From positions 1 through 37,800 of the forward strand of contig NZ_FNDY01000039.1 of the NCBI RefSeq assembly GCF_900099895.1: DNA of 37,800 bases. Reading direction: 5' to 3'. A program made the translations under genes and the position numbers. Positions 15,872 to 25,351 of this stretch are shown in pieces; position 1 is the stretch's first letter; each line of letters begins with the position of its first letter. A model generated the notes under the pieces. It was not told the origin of the DNA, made no database searches, and saw nothing but the letters and a program-made list of their open reading frames with translations. The stretch is from Paenibacillus naphthalenovorans (GTDB lineage Bacteria; Bacillota; Bacilli; Paenibacillales; NBRC-103111).

Positions 15872-16429
15872 TTACGCGCGGGAAATGTATTTGCCTTCAC
15901 GCGTGTCGATCAGGAGGACGTCGCCCTCGTTGATGAAGAGCGGCACCTGTACGTTCAGGCCGGTTTCGACCTTGGCGTTCTTGGTCGCGCCGGTTGCGGT
16001 GTTTCCTTTGATGCCCGGTTCGGTTTCAACCACTTTCAGCTCAACGCTGTTCGGCAGGTTAATACCGAGGATTTCGCCTTGGAAGCTCATGATATTGATC
16101 ATCATGTTCTCGCGGAGGAAGTTCAGCTCCCACTCGATTTGCTTCTCGTCCAGGGTGATTTGATCGAACGTTTCCGTATCCATGAATGTATGCTCTTTGC
16201 CGCTGGCATACAGGTATTGCATTTGACGGTTCTCGATGTGGGCGCGGCTGACGTTCTCGCCGGCACGGAAAGTGCGCTCAACGATGTTGCCGTTACGCAG
16301 GTTTTTCAGCTTGGAACGGACGAACGCAGCGCCTTTGCCCGGTTTTACGTGTTGGAAGTCAATAACGGTGAACAAATCTCCGTCTACTTCGATGGTCAAG
16401 CCTGTTTTAAAATCGTTAACTGAAATCAC
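15872..16429 (-). CDS. efp: translation elongation factor P
   Basis: A 185-aa EF-P of standard length. It relieves ribosomes stalled at polyproline. The modified-loop sequence [10 protein letters not shown] is intact with Lys32, the residue modified in Bacillus relatives. The C-terminal OB domains end in [16 protein letters not shown] sequence. The start is GTG (16427-16429) with GGAGG eight bases upstream. It follows papA and aroQ as in B. subtilis. Confidence 0.97.
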   Translation of the reverse strand: MISVNDFKTGLTIEVDGDLFTVIDFQHVKPGKGAAFVRSKLKNLRNGNIVERTFRAGENVSRAHIENRQMQYLYASGKEHTFMDTETFDQITLDEKQIEWELNFLRENMMINIMSFQGEILGINLPNSVELKVVETEPGIKGNTATGATKNAKVETGLNVQVPLFINEGDVLLIDTREGKYISRA

Positions 16430-16528
16430 TACAAATACCTCCCTGAAAATGTGAGCAGACGGCAGTCCCGAAGAAAACGCGGAAAACCCCGCGGCACAAA
16501 CAGCTTGCCGCTACCTAGATGAATAAAG

Positions 16529-17602
16529 TTATGGAATCACGATCAAGTCTTTGCTTGATTGTGTTAACCTACGATTGCCTGTGTCTGTAATGACGATATC
16601 ATCTTCAATGCGGACGCCTCCAAAGCCAGGTATATAGATACCGGGTTCCACGGTAACGGTCATTCCCGGTGCAAGAACCGTATCTCCTGTTATGGAGAGC
16701 CGCGGCGCCTCATGGATTTCCATACCCAAGCCGTGTCCGGTGCCGTGACCGAATAAGTCGCCATAGCCGTAGCGCTTGATCACGTCACGAGCGACAGCAT
16801 CCGCCTCACGTCCGGTCATGCCGGAGCGAATCCGGTCCAGCGCCTCCAGCTGAGCTTCCAGCACGATGTTGTAGATCTCCCTGTGCTTGTCCGTAGGCTT
16901 GCCGAGTACGACCGTACGGGTAATATCGGAGCAGTAGCCTTTATAGTAGGCTCCAAAATCCAGCTTGACGAATTCATTCGTACCAATGACTTTTTTGCTG
17001 GCCTTGCCATGAGGCAGGGCGGAGCGTTCGCCAGAGGCCACGATCGTTTCAAAGGATGTCGAGGCAGCGCCATGGGCACGAACATACATCTCGATTTCAA
17101 GCGCAATATCGAGCTCCTTCATGCCTGGCTTCAGTATACCGAGGATGTACTCAAACGTCCGATCGGCCAATTCTGCCGCTTCCTGCATGACCGCAAGCTC
17201 GCCTTCGTCCTTCACCATCCGAAGAGTTTCAACGACGGAGTCCGTCGGAATGAGCTCTACGCCGCCAAGAATCCCGGCACAAGCCTGATACACACCGTAG
17301 GTCATGTCGTTTTGCTCGAAGCCGAGCTTGGTCAGGCCCGCATGAGCCAGAAGCTCTTTGACCGTCTCCATAGCTTTAGGCGCATGCTCAATAACTTCGT
17401 AGCCGACCGCCTGCTGGGGGGCCTGAGTCATGTAGCGGAAATCCGTAAGCAGAATAGCCCGGTCTTCCGTGATCAACACGTAGCCTGACGATCCGGTAAA
17501 CCCTGTCATGTACATGCGATTGGTTGCATTCGTAATGAGCAGCGCCTGAAGCCCTTGCTCCTGCATCAGACTGCGAAGCCGCAGAATCCGTTCCTCCTGC
17601 AT
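16529..17602 (-). CDS. papA: Xaa-Pro aminopeptidase (M24B)
   Basis: A 357-aa creatinase-fold peptidase of the M24B family, equivalent to B. subtilis YqhT/PapA. An N-terminal domain (about 1-130) precedes the pita-bread catalytic domain with metal ligands in LDFGAYYKGYCSDITR (two Asp), GHGTGHGLGMEIHE (His), TVEPGIY (Glu) and GVRIEDD (Glu). It removes N-terminal residues before proline and so releases proline-containing peptides in the cytoplasm. The ATG has GGAGGG upstream and lies 3 bp after the aroQ stop. Confidence 0.93.
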   Translation of the reverse strand: MQEERILRLRSLMQEQGLQALLITNATNRMYMTGFTGSSGYVLITEDRAILLTDFRYMTQAPQQAVGYEVIEHAPKAMETVKELLAHAGLTKLGFEQNDMTYGVYQACAGILGGVELIPTDSVVETLRMVKDEGELAVMQEAAELADRTFEYILGILKPGMKELDIALEIEMYVRAHGAASTSFETIVASGERSALPHGKASKKVIGTNEFVKLDFGAYYKGYCSDITRTVVLGKPTDKHREIYNIVLEAQLEALDRIRSGMTGREADAVARDVIKRYGYGDLFGHGTGHGLGMEIHEAPRLSITGDTVLAPGMTVTVEPGIYIPGFGGVRIEDDIVITDTGNRRLTQSSKDLIVIP

Positions 17603-17605
17603 CCG

Positions 17606-18052
17606 CTATCCCTCCGAACGTTCAATATATTGGACCAATGCGTTGAGACCCAATTCATAACCGTACGCGCCGAACCCTGCAATTTGACCGATCGCTACCG
17701 GAGCGATCACGGAAACATGACGGAACGATTCCCTTTTATGAATGTTGGAAATATGTACTTCAACCACCGGTATATTGACAGCACTTACGGCATCGCGGAT
17801 GGCATAGCTGTAATGCGTAAAGGCACCCGGGTTGAACAGGATACCGTCCTTTGTCCCGTAAGCCGCGTGAATGCGATCAATCAGTTCGCCTTCATGATTG
17901 GACTGGAACGCTTCAAGCCCTACTCCAAGCTCTTCCGCCAGCTTGGACAGCCGGTCCGTTATCGATTGAAGCGACAGCGCACCGTAAACACCCGGTTCCC
18001 GAATACCGAGCATATTCAAATTGGGCCCGTTCAATAACAGTATTTGTTTCAT
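17606..18052 (-). CDS. aroQ: type II 3-dehydroquinate dehydratase
   Basis: A 148-aa type II dehydroquinase, normal length. It converts 3-dehydroquinate to 3-dehydroshikimate in the shikimate pathway. Hallmarks: NGPNLNMLGIREPGVYG at the N-terminus with the catalytic Tyr, QSNHEGELID, NPGAFTHYSYAIRDA and VEVHISNIHKRE. The ATG at 18050-18052 is chosen over an upstream ATG because GGGGG precedes it and families start MKQILLLNGPN. It matches yqhS in the B. subtilis order. Confidence 0.94.
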   Translation of the reverse strand: MKQILLLNGPNLNMLGIREPGVYGALSLQSITDRLSKLAEELGVGLEAFQSNHEGELIDRIHAAYGTKDGILFNPGAFTHYSYAIRDAVSAVNIPVVEVHISNIHKRESFRHVSVIAPVAIGQIAGFGAYGYELGLNALVQYIERSEG

Positions 18053-18159
18053 CCGATTTCCCCCCAACCGATCAAACAGCACATACCTATCTATTTTACC
18101 ATACTTTTCTCCGGTTTGAGAACTTTCATCAATCCCCGCGTTAATGTGATAAATAACGG

Positions 18160-18672
18160 TTAATGGGGTGTCGGCTGATTACGTTTATTGTCGAACGGTT
18201 CACGTATCCGCTCATCTGTAAATTCAAAGCTGATGGAATACCCAATGAACAAGCCCCACAGTAAAAACAAGCTGCAATCGGTCAAAATCGTATTCCAACC
18301 CAGCAAGGTGATCCGGTCCATCATACCGGTGAGCGGTCCAATGAACAAATACAGGACAGCCCACCATACGAGGCCGTAGCCCAGACCATACCAGGGGCCC
18401 TTCGCTTTGGCAAGCAGCAGCGTATACAGTATGGCCGCGGCTATAGAGAAAAGGATATAAGCCCCCCACCCCAGAAGAGTGCCCTGCCATGTCATAAGGT
18501 AGGAATGCCTGTAGAAGGGCTCGATCAAAAAAGCCGGTGACAGCGAGGTAAAGTGAAAATAGTGCTGGACGATTTTCAAGCCGCCCCAGAACAATCCTGC
18601 AAAAAAACCGATGTACAGCGAAAAAAACCACTTATTGGTTACGGGTTTCGTTTCATTATCATTCGCATGCAT
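18160..18672 (-). CDS. yqhR: YqhR-family membrane protein
   Basis: A 170-aa membrane protein with about four hydrophobic segments (near 16-36, 60-85, 90-115 and 125-155 from this start) and polar ends. It matches the YqhR family by sequence flavour and by its place between aroQ and yqhQ. Function unknown. The start MHANDNETK is preferred because GGGAGG lies 9 bases upstream; the longer frame adds eight residues. Confidence 0.8.
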   Translation of the reverse strand: MHANDNETKPVTNKWFFSLYIGFFAGLFWGGLKIVQHYFHFTSLSPAFLIEPFYRHSYLMTWQGTLLGWGAYILFSIAAAILYTLLLAKAKGPWYGLGYGLVWWAVLYLFIGPLTGMMDRITLLGWNTILTDCSLFLLWGLFIGYSISFEFTDERIREPFDNKRNQPTPH

Positions 18673-18836
18673 TCCGCTGAGCCTCCCGTTGTACATTCCG
18701 AATAATCCTTAGTATGTTCAAAAGTCCCATGGATAAACAAGTAGCATTATCCGATCCGATTCGTTACAATAAAGCTGAAGGATTCCTGTTCCTACACCAT
18801 TCCTAACTTATTCAAATCAGAAGAAGGTGCATCGTT

Positions 18837-19766
18837 TTGTCGGAAAAGCAGCAGAATGCGGTTTACGGCGGCCAAGCCGTCATTGAAGGCGTCATGTTTG
18901 CAGGTCAAAAGGTTCATGTAACGGCTGTACGCCGTAAAGATAACACCATTCATTTTCTAGAAGTTCCCAAAAAAGAATTCGGCTGGGTCCAGACGCTCAA
19001 GAAAATCCCTTTCATCCGGGGCATTGTAGGAATCATCGAGGCAAGCGCAAAAGGCTCTCAGCATTTGAATTTCTCTGCTGAAATGTTTGCGGAAGAAGAC
19101 AGCGGCACAAAGGAAGAAAAGAAGGAAACGTTCGCCAGCAAAATGACAATGATTCTTGGCGTCGCGTTCATAGGCATTCTTTCCTTTTTATTCGGCAAAT
19201 TTGTTTTCACGCTTGTTCCAACGGCGATCGAACAGCTTTTGTTCGGTAAGATGTTCGAGAATCAAATCGGTCACAATCTGATTGAAGGCCTGATCAAAAT
19301 CATTTTATTGATAGCTTATATTTATTTCATTTCCCTGACTCCCATGATCAAACGCCTGTTCCAATACCACGGGGCCGAGCATAAAGTAATCAGCGCTTAC
19401 GAAGCCGGTGTAGAATTAACGGTAAGAAACGTACAAAAGTTCAGCACGCTGCATTACCGCTGCGGCAGCAGCTTTATCGTTTTTACAGTGATTGTCGGCG
19501 TGGTGATTTACTCGTTCTTTCAATATGATTCGTTCGTTGAGCGGATCATTCAGCGGATCGTTCTGATTCCCGTGGTTATTGGCGTCTCCTATGAGGTTCT
19601 GCGTTTCACTAACAGCTTGCGCGATGTTCCCGTACTGAGGTACCTCGGTTATCCCGGACTTTGGCTGCAGCTTCTTACGACCAAAGAACCCGATGATTCG
19701 CAAGTGGAGGTATCGATCGCTTCATTCAACCGCATGAGGGAACTCGATAAGCAAATGCAGGTTTAA
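18837..19766 (+). CDS. yqhQ: DUF1385 protein YqhQ
   Basis: A 309-aa DUF1385 membrane protein. It opens with the family motif YGGQAVIEGVMFAG, has hydrophobic segments near 103-125, 140-165 and 210-250, and carries the conserved YHGAEHKVISAYEAG block and LRDVPVLRYLGYPGLWLQ. Biochemical role is not known to me. The start is TTG (18837-18839) after AGAAGGTG. It is divergent from yqhR and followed by yqhP. Confidence 0.88.
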   Translation: MSEKQQNAVYGGQAVIEGVMFAGQKVHVTAVRRKDNTIHFLEVPKKEFGWVQTLKKIPFIRGIVGIIEASAKGSQHLNFSAEMFAEEDSGTKEEKKETFASKMTMILGVAFIGILSFLFGKFVFTLVPTAIEQLLFGKMFENQIGHNLIEGLIKIILLIAYIYFISLTPMIKRLFQYHGAEHKVISAYEAGVELTVRNVQKFSTLHYRCGSSFIVFTVIVGVVIYSFFQYDSFVERIIQRIVLIPVVIGVSYEVLRFTNSLRDVPVLRYLGYPGLWLQLLTTKEPDDSQVEVSIASFNRMRELDKQMQV

Positions 19767-19804
19767 ACGCTTTTACAGTTCCATCAACAAAAGGAGGGTT
19801 TGGA

Positions 19805-20086
19805 ATGAGACACCGCAACAGCACGATAGCCTATGTCATCTTCGCGTTGGTCGCCATCGGCATTTTGTTCACCGTTCTAACCAGACCGGGTACCCTGATC
19901 ATCCCGCTTCTGGTCTTCGGGATCATCTTCTTGCTGTACAAATACCCGCCTAGCCGCTGGCGCAGCAGATCGAAATCGTTCAGTCCGCCCCGGTTCAGCA
20001 GCAGTAAAACCAAGCGCAGAAACGCCACCTTCCGGGTGATCAACGGCAGCAAGGACAGTTCCGACGAACCGCCCAAATACCACTAA
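19805..20086 (+). CDS. yqhP: YqhP/SA1362-like small membrane protein
   Basis: A 93-aa protein with two adjacent hydrophobic segments (about 8-25 and 30-46) and a basic, serine-rich tail (RSRSKSFSPPRFSSSKTKRR). AGGAGG lies upstream of the ATG. Assignment to YqhP rests mainly on position between yqhQ and yqhO and on topology. Function unknown. Confidence 0.7.
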   Translation: MRHRNSTIAYVIFALVAIGILFTVLTRPGTLIIPLLVFGIIFLLYKYPPSRWRSRSKSFSPPRFSSSKTKRRNATFRVINGSKDSSDEPPKYH

Positions 20087-20106
20087 AATACAGAGTCGTT
20101 ACCGTG

Positions 20107-20135
20107 CAGCAGGTCATTTGAACCTGCTGTTTTTT
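20107..20135. terminator. bidirectional terminator between yqhP and yqhO
   Basis: CAGCAGGT and ACCTGCTG form a perfect 8-bp stem with a 7-base loop, then a run of six T on the plus strand. It ends yqhQP and abuts the yqhO stop codon. Confidence 0.85.
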
Positions 20136-21141
20136 ATGCGCGGGCTCTCGGATCAGCATCTTTATTTTGCCGCATCATCCGGCATACGTGGGTCACATAG
20201 TTCTGCTTGTAGTCCGTAAGCTTCCACTTGCCGAAGAAAGCGCGCGTTGCTTGCAGGCCGGATTCGAACAGCTCCAAGCTTTGCTCGGGAGTAATATCGA
20301 AGTCGGTATTGCTTACACCCAGCGTCGGGATTTTAACCGTACGGAAACGGTTATGCTTTTGAATATACCGTTCGTCACGGGCATCCAGCATCGTCGAGAA
20401 AAGCGCGCGCATCATACTAAGCGGACCGTAAATTTCATTCGGCTTACCCGAACCGCGGCCTACAAGCTGAAATCCGAGGGTAGGGATCATCTGATCCAAA
20501 GACGGCTCCTCCTCTGAATCAAACAGCCAAAGCGGAAAGTTGCTAAGCAGCCCTCCATCCACTATGTAAACGAATTGATCCGCAAAGTTTTTATCGAAGC
20601 GCATCTTTCGGTTGGCCGCTTTACGTATGATGACAGGATCGAAAAAATAAGGGATGCTCGTGCTCATCCGGACGGCTTTAGCCACCAGAAAACGTTTCGG
20701 ATCCACCCCGTATTGGGCAATATCATCCGGCAGAACAAGCAGCCTGCGGCTGGAAATGTCAGAAGCAATAATCCGCAGTTGATTGTGTTTCAAATCCCCG
20801 AACTTTCGAATGCCTTTAGCCAGCAGCAGCCCGTAGATCCAATGCTCAAGCGATTCACCGGAAAACAGCCCTTTTTTTATAAACAATCTGGACAAGGGAC
20901 CAATGAATTTGGTATCGAAAATGGCCGACCGCTTCAAAAAAAGGCGGAATGGAGTAGCCTCGATCACTTCCCGCAACTCCTCAGCCTTATATCCGGCCGC
21001 TACCAAAGAAGCGACAATGGCACCTGACGACGTTCCCGCCACCTGATAAAATTGGTGACCCAGCTCCTCCACACCGGCTACCGCACCGGCCAGAGCAATA
21101 CCTTTTACTCCCCCGCCTTCGAATACGGCATTGATTCTCAC
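20134..21141 (-). CDS. yqhO: patatin-like phospholipase YqhO
   Basis: A 335-aa patatin-family lipid hydrolase. Oxyanion-hole motif EGGGVKGIALAGA (residues 8-20), nucleophile elbow GTSSG with Ser38, and catalytic Asp195 in VDGGLLSN are all intact, so it should be active on lipid esters; the substrate is unknown. No signal peptide, so cytoplasmic or membrane-associated. Position matches B. subtilis yqhO beside mntR. Confidence 0.9.
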   Translation of the reverse strand: MRINAVFEGGGVKGIALAGAVAGVEELGHQFYQVAGTSSGAIVASLVAAGYKAEELREVIEATPFRLFLKRSAIFDTKFIGPLSRLFIKKGLFSGESLEHWIYGLLLAKGIRKFGDLKHNQLRIIASDISSRRLLVLPDDIAQYGVDPKRFLVAKAVRMSTSIPYFFDPVIIRKAANRKMRFDKNFADQFVYIVDGGLLSNFPLWLFDSEEEPSLDQMIPTLGFQLVGRGSGKPNEIYGPLSMMRALFSTMLDARDERYIQKHNRFRTVKIPTLGVSNTDFDITPEQSLELFESGLQATRAFFGKWKLTDYKQNYVTHVCRMMRQNKDADPRARA

Positions 21142-21222
21142 CCCGCATCCCCTCTTCCCGCAAACAGTCTCACAGAGTATGTATGAGAGTACAGATTGTA
21201 CATATGCGGGCGTCCAATAAAA

Positions 21223-21250
21223 TAAGCCCCGACATTATGTCGGAGCTTTT
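21223..21250. terminator. terminator of mntR
   Basis: AAGCTCCGACA and TGTCGGGGCTT pair with one G-T mismatch around a short loop; T-rich sequence follows on both strands. It begins a few bases after the mntR stop. Confidence 0.85.
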
Positions 21251-21251
21251 C

Positions 21252-21674
21252 TTACGCCTCTTCCAATTCTCTTTTGAGCTGCATTAAATCCTCGGCCCGG
21301 GAGGCATCCCGTTTAAAATATTCCAGCAGCGTCTCGATGCAGGTGATGGATTCCCAGCTGAGATGATGCTCAATACCTTCTACATCTTTATAAATATGCT
21401 CATCGGAAACGCCGATCAGCGTCAAAAACTCTTCCAAAAGATGATGTCTGTCTACCAGCCGCTTGCCGACTCTCTGTCCTTTGGACGTCAGTACCAGACC
21501 GCGGTATTTCTCATAAATCAGATAATTATCTTTATCCAGCTTCTGAATCATCTTGGTTACTGAAGAAGGGTGAACCTCCAGCCCCTCGGCAATGTCGGAT
21601 ACGCGAGCATAGCCTTTCTCATCAATTAATTTATATATTTTTTCCAAATAATCTTCCATGCTCGGTGTGGCCAT
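21252..21674 (-). CDS. mntR: manganese-responsive repressor MntR
   Basis: A 140-aa DtxR-family regulator very close to B. subtilis MntR. The N-terminal winged helix reads [20 protein letters not shown]. Metal ligands are in place: Asp8 and Glu11 in MEDYLEKIY, the His in [10 protein letters not shown], and Glu-Glu-His in [10 protein letters not shown]. It represses manganese uptake genes when Mn is ample. The start MATPSMEDY has AGGAGG upstream; the longer frame adds nine residues. No mnt transport gene is in this window. Confidence 0.95.
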   Translation of the reverse strand: MATPSMEDYLEKIYKLIDEKGYARVSDIAEGLEVHPSSVTKMIQKLDKDNYLIYEKYRGLVLTSKGQRVGKRLVDRHHLLEEFLTLIGVSDEHIYKDVEGIEHHLSWESITCIETLLEYFKRDASRAEDLMQLKRELEEA

Positions 21675-21886
21675 TGACGTTCCTCCTGTACTCCAAGACA
21701 ATCTCGTTTATTTTAATGATACACTGTTTCTTTTTCACAAGGCAAGTCCCTTAGAATGTCCGACTCGTCATTTCCCATGTGTGAGAACTGGCGGGAAGGG
21801 TACCCTAAGGTCATTATAAGCGTTCTTTACTATATCACAGCAGCCATAGTGAAGCAAGCCCAAGATCATTTTGAAGGAGGTAAACC

Positions 21887-22945
21887 ATGGCAACCGTGCT
21901 GTCTCCGCCCGTTCGGGGAACGCAATTGTTTATTCCCGAGCTCGTTTACTTTGAGCCGGATGCATTGGAATATCCCAAAGGGCAAAAAATCCTTGAATGG
22001 GCCAAGAAAGAAGGCTTGCCTATTCATATGACTACTTCGCACAACCGGATTACGAACCTGCCGGGCGAAGGCGAACTGGAGAAATACCGGATCGCCAAAA
22101 GAACGCTGGTCGTCGGGATCCGCAAAACATTGACATTCGATACGTCAAAGCCGTCCGCGGAATATGCCATCCCCATTGCGACCGGCTGTATGGCGCATTG
22201 TCATTACTGCTATTTACAAACCACCCTGGGAGCCAAGCCTTATATTCGCGTTTATGTCAATATGGATGATATTTTAAATCAAGCCAAGCGGTATATCGAT
22301 GAACGGGCGCCGGAGATTACCCGGTTTGAAGCCGCATGTACTTCAGATCCTGTAGGTCTGGAGCATATCAGCGGATCCTTGAAGGAAGTCATCGAATTTA
22401 TGGCGAAGGAACCGCTCGGCCGGCTTCGTTTCGTCACCAAGTTTCATCATGTCGAGCCGCTGCTTGACGCCAGGCATAACGGTCACACCCGCTTTCGGTT
22501 CAGTGTAAACGCTGATTATGTCATCAAGCATTTTGAACCGGGTACCTCGAGCTTTCAGGATCGGATCACAGCTGCGGGCAAGGTGGCTAAAGCAGGGTAT
22601 CCGCTTGGCTTTATCATCGCCCCGATCATTTGGCACGACGGGTGGGAGGAAGGCTACGGCGAGCTTTTACGCAAATTAAAAGAAACCCTTCCGCCGGAAG
22701 CGACCTCTGATTTGACCTTTGAATTGATCCAGCACCGGTTTACCAAAACCGCCAAAAAAGTCATCCAGCGCCGTTATCCCAGGACCAAGCTGGAGATGGA
22801 CGAAGAGCAGCGAAAATATAAATGGGGGCGCTGGGGACAAGGAAAATACGTATATCCTGACGAAAAAGCGGATGCGCTCAGAGCATACATTACCGAGCAA
22901 ATCTTCACCCATTTTCCGCAGGCGAATATCGATTACTTTACCTAA
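21887..22945 (+). CDS. splB: spore photoproduct lyase
   Basis: A 352-aa radical-SAM enzyme that repairs spore photoproduct (thymine dimer) in UV-irradiated spores. The iron-sulfur motif C101-x3-C105-x2-C108 (GCMAHCHYC) and the H-atom donor Cys151 (AACTSDP) are present; in B. subtilis these are Cys91, 95, 98 and 141. AAGGAGG precedes the ATG. It shows that the host makes endospores. Expression by the forespore factor sigma-G is likely from family knowledge, but I could not fix a promoter. Confidence 0.95.
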   Translation: MATVLSPPVRGTQLFIPELVYFEPDALEYPKGQKILEWAKKEGLPIHMTTSHNRITNLPGEGELEKYRIAKRTLVVGIRKTLTFDTSKPSAEYAIPIATGCMAHCHYCYLQTTLGAKPYIRVYVNMDDILNQAKRYIDERAPEITRFEAACTSDPVGLEHISGSLKEVIEFMAKEPLGRLRFVTKFHHVEPLLDARHNGHTRFRFSVNADYVIKHFEPGTSSFQDRITAAGKVAKAGYPLGFIIAPIIWHDGWEEGYGELLRKLKETLPPEATSDLTFELIQHRFTKTAKKVIQRRYPRTKLEMDEEQRKYKWGRWGQGKYVYPDEKADALRAYITEQIFTHFPQANIDYFT

Positions 22946-22951
22946 AAGAAC

Positions 22952-23659
22952 TCAGCCCATCCAGGCGGGGGTAATTTGCTGCAGCCAAATCGTAATCCTT
23001 GTCATTTGGTCGGTATAAAGCAGAATCCCGATGAAAATCATCAGCCCCCCGCCCACTTTCATCAAGGTGGAGGAATACCGCAAAATCCAACGGGTCGAGC
23101 CGATAAAAAATGCCAGGATAAAAAACGGAATGGCAAACCCCAGCGAATAGGCGGTAATGAGCGGAAGCCAGGAATCAGGCTCTGTTGCCGCCAGCATGAG
23201 GATCGAGGACAGAATCGGACCAATGCACGGGGACCAGCCTGCGGCAAAGCCGATACCGATCAAAAGCGACCCGATATAGCTTGCCGGCTTGGTTCTTACC
23301 TTCATCTTATACTCCCTCAGCAGCCACTGCGGCTGAAAGATACCCAGCATAAACAAACCCATGGCAAAAATAAAAATAGCGGACAGCTGCCGCATCAAAT
23401 CGCGGTAGTCGATAAACAAATTGGCAATGGCGCTCGCGCCGAGTCCCAAGCTGTAAAACACGATCGAAAAGCCGACGATAAAGCTTAACGTATGGGTAAC
23501 CATTTTAAACCGAATTTCACGCGTCGTTTGATCGCTTTTTAACTGATTGACCGAGACACCTGTAATGTAGGACAAATAAGAAGGATACAAAGGCAGACTG
23601 CATGGTGAAATAAAGGATAAAAAACCTGCCCAAAGCGCAATCCAGATATTCAATTCCAC
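22952..23659 (-). CDS. ccdA: CcdA-type thiol-electron transporter
   Basis: A 235-aa membrane protein of the CcdA/DsbD-transmembrane family with six hydrophobic segments. The redox pair is visible: Cys20 in FISPCSLPLYPSYL and Cys145 in GWSPCIGP. CcdA passes electrons from cytoplasmic thioredoxin to extracytoplasmic thiol proteins for cytochrome c maturation and spore coat or cortex steps. GTG start with AAAGGGG upstream. It begins only 25 bp after znuB on the same strand, so it may be co-transcribed with the zinc operon. It converges on splB with a 6-bp gap. Confidence 0.88.
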   Translation of the reverse strand: MELNIWIALWAGFLSFISPCSLPLYPSYLSYITGVSVNQLKSDQTTREIRFKMVTHTLSFIVGFSIVFYSLGLGASAIANLFIDYRDLMRQLSAIFIFAMGLFMLGIFQPQWLLREYKMKVRTKPASYIGSLLIGIGFAAGWSPCIGPILSSILMLAATEPDSWLPLITAYSLGFAIPFFILAFFIGSTRWILRYSSTLMKVGGGLMIFIGILLYTDQMTRITIWLQQITPAWMG

Positions 23660-23684
23660 AGGTCATTCTCACCCCTTTACGGTA

Positions 23685-24488
23685 TTAAGACCTTAATCCT
23701 CTTTTGACAAACAAAATGCAGATCAGCATGAAAATCAATACAAGCACGACCGTAGCCCCGGGAGCCAAATCCCAGATGCCCGCCGATGCCAAGCCGATCA
23801 GAACCGCCGTCTCCGCAAATAAAATCGACCAGAAGATCGAGTGCTTGAAGCTTCGTGCGACAAGCAGGCTGCATGCGACCGGAATGGTCAGCAAAGAGGA
23901 TACCAGCAGCGCGCCGACAATCTTGATCGAGACGCTGATCACCAGCGCCGTCAGCATCGTGATCATGATGTTATAGAAGCGCAGCGGCAGACCGCTGACT
24001 CCCGCCGCATCCTCGTCAAAGAACAGCAGAAACATTTCTTTATAGTTGATCAGCACAAACGCCGCGACAAGAACAGCTACGCAGCCGACCACCCACAAAT
24101 CGGTGCTGTCCAACGTATAGATGCTGCCGAAAAAGTAGCTCATGACGTTAATGTTAAAGCCTTTGCCCATCGTAAAAAGAAACGTAGCGAGAGCTATACC
24201 TCCCGACATGATAATGGCAATCGACAGCTCCGCATACGTTTTGTAGGCCTTGCGCAGCCATTCGATAGCAAAAGAAGCAAGCAGCGCAAATAACAGCCCT
24301 ACTCCAATCGGGTACACGTTGATCAAGAACCCGAGGGCCACTCCGGCAATGGACACGTGAGCGAGCGTATCCCCGATCATAGACAGACGGCGAAGCACCA
24401 GAAATACCCCCATAAGCGGAGCCGTCAATCCGATCAGCAGGCCGCCAAGCAGCGCCCGCTGAAAAAAATATTCCGTAAATATATCCAA
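23685..24488 (-). CDS. znuB: zinc ABC transporter permease ZnuB/AdcB
   Basis: A 267-aa ABC-3 family permease with about eight membrane segments. Family motifs: FLVLRRLSMIGDTLAHVSIAGVALGF near residues 28-53 and SIKIVGALLVSSLLTIPVACSLL near 188-210. It forms the membrane channel for Zn with ZnuC and ZnuA. The start is TTG (24486-24488) after AGGAG. A 50-bp gap separates it from znuC. Confidence 0.9.
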   Translation of the reverse strand: MDIFTEYFFQRALLGGLLIGLTAPLMGVFLVLRRLSMIGDTLAHVSIAGVALGFLINVYPIGVGLLFALLASFAIEWLRKAYKTYAELSIAIIMSGGIALATFLFTMGKGFNINVMSYFFGSIYTLDSTDLWVVGCVAVLVAAFVLINYKEMFLLFFDEDAAGVSGLPLRFYNIMITMLTALVISVSIKIVGALLVSSLLTIPVACSLLVARSFKHSIFWSILFAETAVLIGLASAGIWDLAPGATVVLVLIFMLICILFVKRGLRS

Positions 24489-24538
24489 CCCTTTTCTCTC
24501 CTATCTTCTGAACCAAACCTGCCGCAGCGCCGCAATGC

Positions 24539-25321
24539 TTATGTCAGTACTTCCATCGTTTCTCTGAGCTGCTGCATGGAGTGGGTCAGATCCGTTTCCC
24601 TGCAATTCTCCGGCTCATGCGTGTGCTTGACATAGAAAGACAATCCGCCGTTCTTCTGGGCCGGCTCGCTCCCGAGATACGATTTCATCATATCCATATC
24701 ATGTGAAACCATAATAAATGTAATATGATGATGCTGGTGCATATGACGGATCATACGGAAAAACCCGGCTTGCGTCTCCGCGTCGATTCCCACGGTAGGC
24801 TCGTCCAAAATGAGCAGCTCCGGATTATTCACGAGCGCCCTGGCGAGAAATACCCGCTGCTGCTGGCCTCCGGACAATTGACCGATCCGACGGTCAGCCA
24901 GATCCTCGATCCGCATCGCATACAGCGCATCGTCGCATTTATTCCGCTGCTGCTTCGTCAGCCTCCGGAACATGTTTTTCTTTCCGAACAGGCCGGAGGT
25001 GACCACCTCCCGGACGGTCGCCGGAAACAGCGGGTTAAGCGCATTCTTCTGCGGTACATACCCGATCCGTTCCCAATCCCGGAAATCCTTGATCGACTGG
25101 CCGAACAAGCGAATCTCGCCGGAGGTGGGCTTCAGCAGGCCGACGATCATTTTGAGCAGCGTCGTTTTGCCGGCTCCGTTAGCGCCGATCAGGCCGACAA
25201 AATCACGCTCGAGAATCGAATAACTCAGGTTTTGAATCACCGTTTTATTTTCATAAGAAAAAAAGACGTCATCGATCGTAACGATCTCCTGATGACATCC
25301 GGATTGAGCATTGTTCAGCAT
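24539..25321 (-). CDS. znuC: zinc ABC transporter ATPase ZnuC/AdcC
   Basis: A 260-aa ATPase. Walker A GANGAGKTT (about 43-51), Q-loop VPQKN, signature LSGGQQQR, Walker B LLILDEPTVGID and switch MVSHD are all standard for metal-type ABC systems. It lies 30 bp after znuA. The last 50 residues are an extra tail of unknown meaning. Confidence 0.92.
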   Translation of the reverse strand: MLNNAQSGCHQEIVTIDDVFFSYENKTVIQNLSYSILERDFVGLIGANGAGKTTLLKMIVGLLKPTSGEIRLFGQSIKDFRDWERIGYVPQKNALNPLFPATVREVVTSGLFGKKNMFRRLTKQQRNKCDDALYAMRIEDLADRRIGQLSGGQQQRVFLARALVNNPELLILDEPTVGIDAETQAGFFRMIRHMHQHHHITFIMVSHDMDMMKSYLGSEPAQKNGGLSFYVKHTHEPENCRETDLTHSMQQLRETMEVLT

Positions 25322-25351
25322 AGCAAAGCTCCTTAGTCGAAGGTCTCCCTT